Position numbers and translations under genes: made by a program | Shown: positions 48,001 to 55,813 of the stretch, in pieces | How the letters are laid out: the number at the start of each line of letters is the position of its first letter | How positions within the stretch are numbered: position 1 is the stretch's first letter | Origin: Chrysaora quinquecirrha | Lineage: Eukaryota > Cnidaria > Scyphozoa > Semaeostomeae > Pelagiidae | Direction: 5' to 3' | DNA length: 64,000 nt | Assembly (NCBI GenBank): GCA_014526335.1 | Contig: JACTAT010000037.1 | Span: forward strand, 7,936,566-8,000,565 | Notes under the pieces: model-generated | Told to the model about the DNA's origin: nothing | What the model saw: only the letters and a program-made list of their open reading frames with translations | The model's database searches: none

Positions 48001-50688
48001 AATATAAAAAATTATAGTTTTTAAGTCGGAAAAGGAACCCCTATTAACATGCAGGGTTACTGATCCCAAATTTCTTTAACAAGTCTGGCATTTTCTACAT
48101 AGGAGTCAAAGCTCATCTGCTTTCATCCCTACTATTGGTGAAATTGAGATAATGGCGATGCAGCACATCTCGTAAGAGAACAGCTTCATCTATTGTATAC
48201 ATGGGCAGCATATCACTTAGCTGCTCGAGATAACGGGATTCGAGATAGCGGATGTCAACTGTACTAAGAGTTCAACTTTTGCTTTGTAGAATTTATTGAA
48301 ATGTTGCTGGTCACCTGATGGTCGATTTATTGCTGCAGGATCTGCTGATAGGTTAGTTAATCGATAATAAAGTGATTGAAAAAGGAATAGTCATTTTTTT
48401 ATACTATGAATTTTATCCAGCATCAATATTCTTAAGAAATTTTCGTTTAAAGCCTGAATATCTTCTTAAATTATTCTTATATTTTCAAATCTGATATGGT
48501 TACGTTGCCCTTACGAGGAAATGGTCGAACGAAAAAAAAGTCTAATACGCGATTCTCTGTTATTCACATCACAAAACTGGTATTTGATATAAAACCCCAA
48601 CAGAGCAACTATTTCAAACCCACTGCCATGGTCGAATTTGAATTCCTAAGGACATAAAGGTGAATCCCTCAATTGTATTTTCAAATCCTTGTGGTTGGGA
48701 AATGCTTGCTGTAGTGTCTTTTTTACTGTAGTGTCTTATTTAACATTAAATTGTTAAATATTAACGGTTTACTCTAAGATTCCAAATATACGTGCCTCCC
48801 CTTTTATTAATTTCGTGTTTTTCCCCCACCCCCACGGACCTTATTAGAACCCCCCCCCCCCCGTTATTAATTTTGGAAGAAAAAATTTCACTTGTGAAAG
48901 GATTAAACTACCTTTATTAAATTTCCCCCACCCTCCGTTAGGACCCCCGTTTATTTGGACCTCCCGTTTATTTGACACCTTAGAGTACATGTGATAGTCC
49001 ACATACTGTAGCTACGTAGAATAATTTGTTTTTGTTTATTGTAGATTTGTTTATGTATGGGATACGGTGACTAGAAGAATTCTTTACAAACTGCCAGGCC
49101 ATAATGGTTCAGTTAATGATGTTGATTTCCATCCACTGGAACCAATTCGTGAGTACACATTCATGTATTGACACTTTTTCTTGGATAACTTCCAGTTTGA
49201 ATTGGGGTAGTGTCGCACTGAAAGATTTTACATCGTTCGGGACAATAGACCTTTTCAAAGAGATCTAGGTCGGCCGCGACATTTTTGTGGAAAATGGTAG
49301 CCGTATTGAGTAAGGGAATCCTCTCCAAGGACAAAGACCGGAATCGCGGGCAGAGCCAAGAAAAAGTTACGGTCACACGGTCATTGACCGGAGGAAGGTC
49401 AACCAGAACAAAAGAAAATCTGATGCCACACCTAAGACATGCCTATTTTTTATTGTTTAGTGAGGAAGGTTTTCAGCTAGGGGTATTTTTGTCTGGAGGA
49501 AGGTTGAACACTTTTCTGGACTCTGCGTGGTCGTTCCAGGAGAGATATTGCAGCAAATTTTGCTTGAAATTCACATTTAATGGGAGTTGAAGTGAAGTGA
49601 AAGAAAGTCCCAGTTTATCTTCTCTAAAACTCATTTAATCAAGTATTTTCCTTTTTGTGAGTTATTTGCATCTTGTTTCCTGCGTTTCTGCAGATTTTTT
49701 AAACATTTACTGTTGCAGATTCCTTTTCTGTCTTTTTCTTATATTATTCGTGAATTTGGAGTAAAATCTGCTGCACTACTTCTTCTGAAGCGACTGAAGT
49801 TCCGGTCTTTGTCCTTCTTTGCCATTAACAACAATTTTCCACGAATTTCTAGCAGCGCAATAGGAAGCGAGTTTTTTTTTGAAAAAGTATTTGTGACATA
49901 AAATGAAAATTAAATGAGACGATAGTCTCTGAATTTTGTTGTTGTCTACTTATTTTGATTCGAATATAATATTCTAGCTTCTAATTATAATATAATAGGA
50001 AACTAATCAAATCCGAATGATCTAAAATGATATTAATTTAAGTTCATAATACTAAAAACATAATAAGTAATATGTTAGGACAACTATTTTCAGAAAAATT
50101 CAGCTAATCTGCTAAAATACTACATTTGATGCCATCCCACTCTTTGATTAAACGTTTAAATGCAGGGAGGTTTCTAGCTACTTAATTTAATTTGGCAAGC
50201 TGTTACAAACTTTTGATGCCAAGGCTGTTCGAGCCAAAAGTTACTTGATTAGGCCTATGGTGCAATAGAGCATAAGGTTTTTTTGAGATCTACTTGAATT
50301 CATTGATGATTTAAATAAAAAAAGATCTTGCATAAAGGTAGGATTCAAATTTTTCATAGTTTTGTAAATTTCGATGCAGAGGGATCTTAGTCTTGAAATA
50401 TGCATATGGCATCTACCCGACTTTTTTTAGCAGGGCATCATAAGAACTAGTATGATTATTGTATAAGAATCTTAATGCCTTTTCTTGTATCTTTTCAACC
50501 TTCTGCAAGGACTTTGCCGATGAAAAATATCAAACTAACGGACAATAAGAAATGCACATATTTTGAAGTCAGCTTGCCAGTTGTAATTGCCATTGAATGA
50601 TATAGATTGTAGCTTGTTATCGATTTTCTTTTCAGTTCTGTCATGTGGCAGTGATAGAAAGATATATCTTGGTGAACTTCAAGGTTAA
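30036..50688 (+). CDS. SNRNP40: SNRNP40 (U5 snRNP 40-kDa WD40 protein), 12 exons
   Basis: Exons: 30036-30149 (predicted first), 37682-37738, 38076-38148, 40350-40443, 41097-41262, 42216-42269, 42939-43007, 44696-44816, 46559-46641, 48290-48351, 49045-49148, 50636-50688. All are GT-AG and phases agree throughout, total 1050 nt = 349 residues plus TAA; human is 357. The protein forms a seven-blade WD40 propeller; hallmarks are PIMLLSGHG, SAGFDRLIYLWNVYG, KGHASFVNSCCPARRGPELIVSGSDDGT, FNDTSDQIFSGGIDN, LSNAMDNTVRIWDIRPYAP, AAGSADRFVYVWD and GSDRKIYLGELQG. It is a component of the U5 snRNP and tri-snRNP, in the nucleus. Exon 1 (MAEHGKRRYDFGGELVPLKK) is inferred from its phase, its resemblance to the human N-terminus and its donor; a 7.5-kb intron follows. 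Introns carry many nested MITEs. Confidence 0.93.
30160..30345 (+). mobile_element. tRNA-derived SINE
   Basis: TCATGGTGTAATCCAGCTGA (A-box region) and GGTTTGAGCCC (B box, consensus GGTTCGANNCC), then GCCAGGGTCGAGGTCTCG and a CACCTTCACCC tail. A second copy lies at 61418-61590. It begins about ten bases after the SNRNP40 exon-1 donor. Confidence 0.65.
30845..30987. mobile_element. Short hAT-type MITE (143 bp)
   Basis: Ends CAGGGGTGCCGGAAGCA and TGCTTCCGGCGCCCTTG, with flanking ACCCTCCT and GCCCTCCT (7 of 8). SNRNP40 intron 1. Confidence 0.6.
31072..31440. mobile_element. CACTT-type MITE, word AAGAATA
   Basis: Left end CACTTTTCTTTTTATAAGAG, right end GCATTAAAAAGTG then TA. TAAGAATATTGAGGCTC, TTAAGAATAATAC and TAAGAATAATGAGGCTC repeat the word. 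Same plan as the AAGCAAC and AAGAAAC elements but with GAGGCTC in place of GAGGGCT. Confidence 0.65.
32069..32567. mobile_element. hAT-type MITE, CAGTGGCGTGG ends
   Basis: Ends CAGTGGCGTGGTGGC and GCCGCCACGCCACTG with a perfect 8-bp duplication TCCTAAGA (32061-32068, 32568-32575). Interior holds TGGCGCCCC repeats. A frame through it is not believed. A related end (GGCTACGCCACTG) lies at about 18869-18881. Confidence 0.88.
32600..35300. other. SNRNP40 intron 1, no recognised gene
   Basis: AT-rich. A 90-codon frame at 34826-35098 and shorter ones show no family match. A GGACAAACGATCAAACATT fragment at about 34671 belongs to the 12600 element family. Confidence 0.35.
35301..35626. repeat. Large near-perfect palindrome (foldback element)
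   Basis: Arms of about 120 bp, for example GTGGTCACCAATTTAGGAAC against GTTCCTAAATTGGTGACCAC and GTTCACTAAAACTCCACCC against GGGTGGAGTTTTAGTGAAC, around a loop of about 27 bp (35482-35508). The left arm carries an extra tandem copy of about 46 bp that the right arm lacks. Outer arms (TTAGCATATATTCGC / GCGAATATATGCTAA) also pair. SNRNP40 intron 1. Confidence 0.85.
37500..37601. mobile_element. Right part of a CACTT-type MITE, word AAGAATA
   Basis: TATTCTTAAATAATTCTTAA, ATATTCTTATAGAC, GTATTCTTTTATAAAAAAGTG. A possible diverged left part lies near 36650-36760. Confidence 0.45.
38225..38598. mobile_element. Harbinger-like MITE, AGCTGGATTTCCACTT ends
   Basis: Ends AGCTGGATTTCCACTT and AAGTGGAAATCCAGCT, flanked by TTA (38222-38224, 38599-38601). 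Interior has AATAGGAACGGGAACTGG-type repeats. SNRNP40 intron 3. Confidence 0.75.
38753..39560. repeat. Partial GACCATTTCAACTAAGG-family repeat split by a Tc1-like MITE
   Basis: Left arm (GACCATTTCAACTAAAGGCC ... AGAGAAATTTCGACT) continues after the 38829-39461 insertion with GATTCTAATTAAGCACC. The intact relative at 56229-56646 runs across this junction without interruption. Confidence 0.65.
38829..39461. mobile_element. Tc1-like MITE, CAGTCATGTGCATAAG ends
   Basis: Ends CAGTCATGTGCATAAGTTTA and TAAACTTATACACATGACTG, flanked by TA (38827-38828, 39462-39463). 633 bp, no transposase. The pre-insertion site can be read from the paralogous repeat at 56.3 kb. Confidence 0.88.
39799..40201. mobile_element. 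MITE with GGGAATTAATTTTC ends and iterated CGCGAAAATAA words
   Basis: Ends GGGAATTAATTTTCACG and CGCGAAAATTAATTCCC. Inside, TTTTCGCGG, CCGCGAAAATAAGTT and CCGTGAAAATAAATTCC recur on both strands. SNRNP40 intron 3. Confidence 0.65.
41461..41503 (+). repeat. Duplicated fragment of SNRNP40 exon 5 in the following intron
   Basis: About 42 bp match exon 5 at 41162-41203 with two or three differences; both contain GGGACATGCGTCGTTTGTAA. It has no splice sites. The sequence after it holds ATATCGGATAG three times. Confidence 0.8.
42376..42776. mobile_element. CACGC-type MITE, word AAGGAAC
   Basis: TA-flanked (42374-42375, 42777-42778). Left end CACGCTTTTTTCATAAATAA then TATAAGGAACC; inside AAGAACTTATAC, TTAGGAACTTTCC, TTAAGGAACTATTAAGGAAC, ATAAGGAACTTCAAGAAC; right end TAAAATAATAAGCGTG. 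SNRNP40 intron 6. Confidence 0.72.
43027..43276. mobile_element. ACTCTTAGGTGCC-type MITE, word AATAAACGGGG
   Basis: Ends ACTCTTAGGTGCCAAATAA and TTATTTTGCACCTAAGAGT. AATAAACGGGG or a close variant occurs five times inside. An inverted-orientation relative lies at 48771-48986. SNRNP40 intron 7. Confidence 0.72.
44234..44624. mobile_element. hAT-type MITE, word GTGCAGTT (sister of 25805-26195)
   Basis: Ends CAGGGTTTTTTC and CTTAAAAAAACCTG, flanked by TCTTAGTG and TCTTGGTG (7 of 8). Same internal order of GTGCAGTT words and GAGAGCATGCCTATA as the sister. Its right end is 71 bp from SNRNP40 exon 8. Confidence 0.8.
44981..45645. mobile_element. Foldback element, GCGAGGGGTGTAT ends, with inner palindrome
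   Basis: Ends GCGAGGGGTGTAT and ATACACCCCTCGC, flanked by TTAAAA on both sides. Within it 45023-45117 and 45193-45290 are inverted arms (for example CCTTACTTGTTTTG / CAAAACAAGTAAGG). SNRNP40 intron 8. Confidence 0.72.
45712..45898. repeat. Foldback repeat
   Basis: GACAATTCCACTGAGC with CCCAATGAAAT on the left, ATTTCATTGGG with CCAGTGGAATTGTC on the right, and ATGATCA / TGATCAT at the outside. SNRNP40 intron 8. Confidence 0.6.
46139..46178 (-). repeat. Penelope-tail-like motif
   Basis: Minus strand reads AACTGAAGATGAACAGTG then TTTGTCCGAAACATA, the CTGAAGA...CCGAAAC phrase found at Penelope element ends. No GIY-YIG sequence is adjacent. Confidence 0.35.
47243..47894. mobile_element. CCCCGCCACC-type MITE with word AAGAAAC, with a nested mariner-type MITE
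   Basis: Ends CCCCGCCACCAAGAAACT and AGTTTCTTGGTGGCGGGG, flanked by TA (47241-47242, 47895-47896). GTTTCTTATAA appears on both sides of the nested 47312-47819 element, which has CAGGGTGTTCC / GGAACACCCTG ends. SNRNP40 intron 9. Confidence 0.78.
47914..48261. mobile_element. Tc1/mariner-type MITE, CAGTTGACATCCGC ends
   Basis: Ends CAGTTGACATCCGCTATCTC and GAGATAGCGGATGTCAACTG, flanked by TA (47912-47913, 48262-48263). TTCGAGATAACG, TTCGAAATAGCGG and CTCGAGATAACGGG repeat the inner terminal word. It ends 28 bp before SNRNP40 exon 10. Confidence 0.85.
48398..48500. mobile_element. Fragment of CAC-type MITE, word AAGAATA
   Basis: AATATTCTTAAGAAATTTTC, TATCTTCTTAAATTATTCTTA follow the AAGAATA pattern. 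The other end is missing. Confidence 0.35.
48771..48986. mobile_element. ACTCTAAG-type MITE, word CGTTTATT, opposite orientation to 43027-43276
   Basis: Ends ACTCTAAGATTCC and GACACCTTAGAGT; inside TTTTATTAATTTCG, CCGTTATTAATTTTGG, CCCGTTTATTTGG. SNRNP40 intron 10. Confidence 0.65.
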
Positions 50689-51019
50689 CATCGAATAAAA
50701 TGATACTAGCTATTACAAAATGTTTGTTAAAATGGATATGGGAAAGACTCGCCGTGGCTCTTTACGGTATGAGATAAAAGGAATTTAAGGTGGACGCATA
50801 TCAGCTTTCATCAGAGCATTCCTTACAAAAGATTATCAAAGAAAGTAAACAAGTCGAAATGCCATTGCCAGCTCTAACCCCAAGACCACTTTTCTAAACC
50901 GATTTGAACTTAGCAAAGAACTAAGACCTTTTAAACTATACATTGTACCATTGTTGGCGTCCAAGAAAACTGTAGCTTCTAAAATAAAGCAACGCATTTG
51001 TTCTGTAGAGTTTTATAAA

Positions 51020-51500
51020 TAGATAACTGGACATATGCTGACACATGATATATATTGATCACAAGTGGGCTACCACAATTGTTATAATTGCCTTGACTGG
51101 GATTCGAACCAGTGACCTTCTGGACAACAAGCCAGTTGACTACTCCACTGCACTAAACAGTGCAATGAAGTTGCCAGCCTAACTCGAGGTCCTTCCAGCC
51201 ACAGGTCTCCTCCACAGCCAAGGTGTTTCTTTGTGTTTCGGCTTAAAGCCTTCATCAGAGCATAGAACATATAGTGAACTGGACATATGCTGACACATGA
51301 AAAATATTGATCATAAGTTGGCTACCACAATTGTTATAATTGCCTTGACTGTGGAGGAGGCCTGTGGCTGGAAGGACCTCGAGTTAGGCTGGCTACTTCA
51401 TTGCACTGTTTAGTGCAGTGGAGTAGTCAACTGGCTTGTTGTCCAGAAAGTCACTGGTTCGAATCCCAGTCAAGGCAATTATAACAATTGTGGTAGCCCA
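51020..51500. repeat. tRNA-like SINE bodies in opposite orientation within a duplicated flank
   Basis: A unit starting AACTGGACATATGCTGACAC occurs at about 51023 and again at about 51279; each reaches ATTGCCTTGACTG. After the first, the SINE body runs on the minus strand (GGATTCGAACCAGTGACC); after the second it runs on the plus strand, ending GGTTCGAATCCCAGTCAAGG. The plus copy has an A-box-like TTAGTGCAGTGGAGT and a CTGG/CCAG anticodon-like stem. The minus copy is followed on its strand by CTGATGAAGG, GCC and GAAAC, hammerhead-like. Confidence 0.7.
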
Positions 51501-51879
51501 ATGATTAGAGCAGAATGTTCTGTGACCTAACCTGAGAAAATGGTTTGGTTGTACGTTTTGTGACATGTTTTGGCTTGTCGCCAACAGTGTCGAAGCGTGT
51601 AGCCGTTTTATTTTGGCATTACCGACGCAACATACTACATTGTTTTTTCGTGTTCTTCCTTGGATTTTTTTAGAACCCATTCTTCAAGTTGGATGTCACA
51701 GAACGTCTGTCGTTGCATTTTTGTCCCAGCGTGAAGCCACCTCAGGATTTCTCAGAACATGACATTTCACCAGAACAAGTTGAAAATTCGCACGTGCAAC
51801 CGCGGCTTACCACGCTATAAAAATGTGACAACTTTTTCATTTCGCATACAGAGAGACAACCGAAGAAAACGCAGAATGA

Positions 51880-53096
51880 GACCCCGTTTACACGATATCG
51901 GTACCACACCGGTACGATTTGAGACCGGCATGAAACCATGCCGGTGTGGGTTTTTTATCATCCCGTTTACACGATACCGGTGTGATTTTATGTCGCTTTG
52001 GTTAAACAATGGCTGTGACATCATAGAGCTTAATTTTGTGATTTTGGGCTATGGCCTAAGCTCTAACAAATAACAAAACCAAAAAATAAACCAAGAGAGC
52101 TAATTGCAAACAGTCCCCGCCGCTCGAGGCAAACAAATTTTAGCAACCAGCCATTATTTCATCGATGTAAGTAAAAAATACACGAAAATGCCGTGTCAGA
52201 AGTCGAATGAAGCCAAGTGTAAGACGAGAAAAAGCAACTAAATTTACTTCAATCGACAAGGAAAATCAATTTTCATGATATCACATCAGAAAAACATTTA
52301 ACCCTTTATGGGCCACAGTTGCCATATGGCAACTAAATGTTGAATTGCATTTATTTTGTTCCAGCTGATCGGACAAGCCTAAATTTGAGTAATAGTATCT
52401 TTAGTCAACATTGTAGGCCTAAGTTCACAGCGTTTTCGGCATGTTGGATGCTCTGAAGCAAAGGATTTGAAAATTTTTGGCGAAGATGTCGAAAACTTTT
52501 TGTAATGGCCTAAATTTTGGCCTAATTTGAAAATCTAAAACTTTAATTTTCGTAAGGCTAGATGCTTTGGAATGGGAAAGTAAGTACTTTTCTTGTAGCA
52601 TTTTGAAAGCACTTTCATTTGGCCTAGCCGTCAAAACCATGAAGTCTACGAAGGAGCTGTAAGGGGCAAAAGGCCTTGGGGGGAAATAAATTTTTTAAAA
52701 ATCGCCCACGCCCCCCAGACCAATTTTTTCACCGATTCTGTTTGTTTCTTACCTATATCTACTTTATTTGCAAATTTGAGTGCTCTATGACAAGTATTTC
52801 GAAAATCGGCCCACAAAGGGTTAATAAAGAAAAAATTTCAGTATAATTCCTATCCTAGAAGCAATCGAAGTGAAACCGACATGAAATCGTATCGGTACCA
52901 TGCCGGTATGGGGTGTTTACACGATGTCGCTATCACACCGGCATGAAATCGTACCGGTGTGGCTATCGACATGTGTTTTCACACCTTTTATGCCGGTGTG
53001 GTACCGATATCGTGTAAACGGCTCGTCTAAAAACAAAAGATTCGACACCGGTGTCATATCAAACCGGTGTGGTACCGATATCGTGTAAACGGGGTC
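51880..53096. mobile_element. MITE with GACCCCGTTTACACG ends and CCGGTGTGG words, with a nested piggyBac-like element
   Basis: The outer 34 bp at each end are perfect inverted repeats (GACCCCGTTTACACGATATC at the left tip), flanked by TGA (51877-51879, 53097-53099). GTTTACACGAT and ACCGGTGTGG / CATGCCGGT recur many times near both ends. Frames through it are repeat artefacts. Confidence 0.85.
52302..52820. mobile_element. piggyBac-like MITE nested in the 51880 element
   Basis: Ends CCCTTTATGGGCC and GGCCCACAAAGGG with TTAA on both sides (52298-52301, 52821-52824), the piggyBac target. An internal palindrome GTTGCCATATGGCAAC lies near the left end. 519 bp, no transposase. Confidence 0.85.
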
Positions 53097-53904
53097 TGAA
53101 ACCAAAGATTTGAAGCCAGTCCAGGCCAGACCTTTTTCCCGGTAGGAGGAAGGGTACATGATGCCAACATTTCGGAAACCCACCCACCTATAACGTAGAC
53201 CTTTGCGGAAACAGACCCTATTTTATTAGTAAAATAAGCAGAATATGAGGATCATAAGACTTTCTAGGTCTTATTATTGCTTGAAATTGTACTACGAACA
53301 TCTTTGACGCGATTTTACCACTTTTCTGACCGAAATAAAGTTAAATTGTCGAGGTTTTCTTCAATTTCCTGGGGTTTTGGTTAAAATCATACGATCATAC
53401 CCATGTTTAGAGAATTTCGGGGCTAAAACACACCCATATGGGCAATACATACTCGTACCCAAATGTTGAAATCATCGATGTGGATTTGAAACAAGAAAAT
53501 TTTAAATTTTGATTGAAAATTTGCAGCGGAAGAATTTCTTATCTTAATAAATCTTTTGTTACAAAAGCGTTTGCCTACTGGTCAAGAATCTAAGAAGAAA
53601 TCCAACGGTTACGAACGGTCACGCACATAAAACGTGCTCTAACCCAGTCCTCCACACAAATAAGTAGCTAGCCCCGGGCCTTTCTCATGGTTTCTTGGTA
53701 TCGACCCCCATCCGATCGGGATCCGATCCAGCAGAAATCCGATCGATAGTTGGAAGAAGTTTTCAAGTTTTCATTTCAGAGTCTGAAGAAATATCAACAC
53801 CTACTAGGGGACATTTAGTTTTGCTCTGAGAAGTTTGGATGCCCCAAATCGGGCCAAGAGCGAGAAAAGGGCTAGCTAGAAACGGAACAAGCGACCGAGC
53901 AAGC

Positions 53905-53920
53905 TTTTGGCGCCAAATTT
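53905..53920. promoter_or_regulatory. E2F-type palindrome upstream of the DIPK1-like gene
   Basis: TTTTGGCGCCAAATTT, a perfect TTTGGCGCCAAA palindrome matching the E2F/DP consensus, about 70 bp before the start codon. Confidence 0.45.
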
Positions 53921-53989
53921 GAAAAGCGCGGGCTGCGAAACATCTCTGTGGTCTGGTCAGGACTCAGCAGTCAGCAGCCAAGAGTGAAG

Positions 53990-55813
53990 ATGTCTAAAGA
54001 ACAAGAAGGAAGCCAAAGAATGCATTGCAAAATGGCATATCTGCTTCGAATAAGTTCACTAATTGTTTTAATTTTGCTGATGCTTTACTTATTGAAAATA
54101 AATCTAAGCTGTGGTGGAGACCGTGTTCGAGAAGTGGTAAGTTTTAATAATAGGCCTAAGATACTCTTCTATGTGTGAACCAAAGTATACACGAAAAGGT
54201 CCAATTCACCCTCCCAGATTGTTTTTAGGCCGGTTTGTGTTTTATGATGCTACTTATGCTTGCATTGCAATGATGATAGCCTCTGTGCTGCATGCTGTGG
54301 AGTGCATTTTTTTGCTGAAAGCAATTTTCTATTTCCAAGCTTCCTCAAAGTCCCTATCCCATTTTCCTGTTGTTACCACACTGACCTGGTGATGATACAA
54401 TGTCTTACCCACATTACTGTTATATTATCATTTTTAGTTTTTATATATATTTTTGGTTAACAGGTCAACTCGCCCCACTACCAACTCAACCCACCCTAAC
54501 ATGGTCAGCTTTCCAATCATGTCACCCCATGTGTTTGTACTACTCCCCCATTTGTCAAGTCAACTTGCCCCACCATGAAATAAATGATAGAAGCGATAAA
54601 ATTGAGTGAATATTAGTGTCATAAAAGGGGGTTTGGGAGCCCCCAACTTTAAATATTTATGGTTCAGAGGGGGCAAGTTGACTTTTGAGATGGGGCAAGT
54701 TGACTTTTGAGGTGGGGCGATTTGACTTTGAAAGTGGCACAAGTGTATCTAAAAGTGGGGCGAGTTGGTGGTGGGGTGAGTTGACTAGAAGAAACCTTTG
54801 TTTAATTTAAGTGTCTGTTTTTACAGTGCAAGGCTTACAAGAATAATCACATAGATGACAAATTTTGTGGTGCACTATGTTCAAATGATGCCATTATAGG
54901 TAAATGTCTTTCCGTGAACCTTGGAAAAACTGTTTTTGAGCTGAAATTAGGAAGTGAAAAGTTCATCCTGAAATATGATAACACTGACTCTAGTATAAGC
55001 GGATTGTCAGATGAGAAAAACATGCCAAATGAGTTGTATATTCTGAATAATTTCAATGATTCAAAATGGAGTGTGTCTTTTTATGGCAGCTGTGGAGGTA
55101 TTTATGCTGTTCAGCCTGTTTCAAATCTTGCAGGGGAGATTTTCGGGAATGCAGATGACATTGATGACTTGCTTGGTTTGCCAGACATATTTGATGAAAC
55201 CTTTTCTTTAAGAAAAGTTGATGAAAACAGCTCAAGTTTACTAAAACTTTCAAAAAATTTTATAGAGACATTTGAGGGATTCTTATATGATATTTTCTTC
55301 AGAGTGTACCTTCCTTCCTTTCCACAAAAGATTGAATTCATGAAGCAAGTTTTTCTGATGATGGAGAGCTTTCTTATATCCAGTGGATCACAACTGCTCA
55401 TCTGTGATGTTCACATGAATAATTTTGGTATCTTAGATGATAACTCAGTGAGAATAATTGATGCTGATCATATATTTCCAATGGCAAAATTAACAGAAAA
55501 ATTCTCAGAAATGACTTGTTCGTCAAATGACCAATGCAGAATTGGTGACAGTACTGACTGTGTTGGAATTTGCAACCAAACCCTTCATAAATGTGCATCC
55601 AGTGGTGTTTTTCCAAACCTTGGCAATGTATGTAAAGTTATGAGGTCTATAGTAATTTCAACTATTTCACCAGAAGAATTATCAAGGATTTCAGTATTGT
55701 ATGAAAAAATTAACCAATGTGAGACAACCTTTTCCTCTTCTCACAAAGATGAGCTTCAACGGGTAAGAATTTTATTGCAATATTTTGAAAATGTTAATGA
55801 ATTTTTGCCATGA
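53990..55813 (+). CDS. DIPK1/FAM69-like divergent protein kinase, type II membrane protein, two exons
   Basis: Exon 1 (53990-54136) encodes a short cytosolic tail and a membrane anchor (SLIVLILLMLYLLKI); exon 2 (54827-55813) follows in phase 0, total 377 residues. After the anchor comes a cysteine-rich region (CKAYKNNHIDDKFCGALCSNDAIIGKCLS), then kinase-like elements: FILKYD (candidate ATP-lysine), LLICDVHMNNFGILDD (catalytic-loop position) and VRIIDADHIFP (DFG position). A second cysteine cluster (CSSNDQCRIGDSTDCVGICNQ) follows, as in FAM69. Human members are about 430 residues and sit in the ER, with unclear activity. Which member (A, B or C) cannot be decided here. The catalytic D and metal-binding D seem present. 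Confidence 0.8.
54460..54790. repeat. Inverted GTCAACTTGCCCCAC repeats in the DIPK1-like intron
   Basis: GTCAACTCGCCCCAC, CCAACTCAACCCACC and GTCAACTTGCCCCACC on the left; GGGGCAAGTTGACTTTTGA twice, GGGGCGATTTGACTTT and GGGGCGAGTTGG on the right. Left and right groups are inverted, so the intron RNA can fold back on itself. A related CAGTGGGGCGAGTTGACC sits at about 46405. Confidence 0.6.

Noticed and set aside
51415..51485. A possible functional tRNA gene (GGTTCGAATCCCAG T-arm)
   Set aside because: No matching 5' acceptor strand at the right distance and an eight-base anticodon loop; it is a SINE body present twice.
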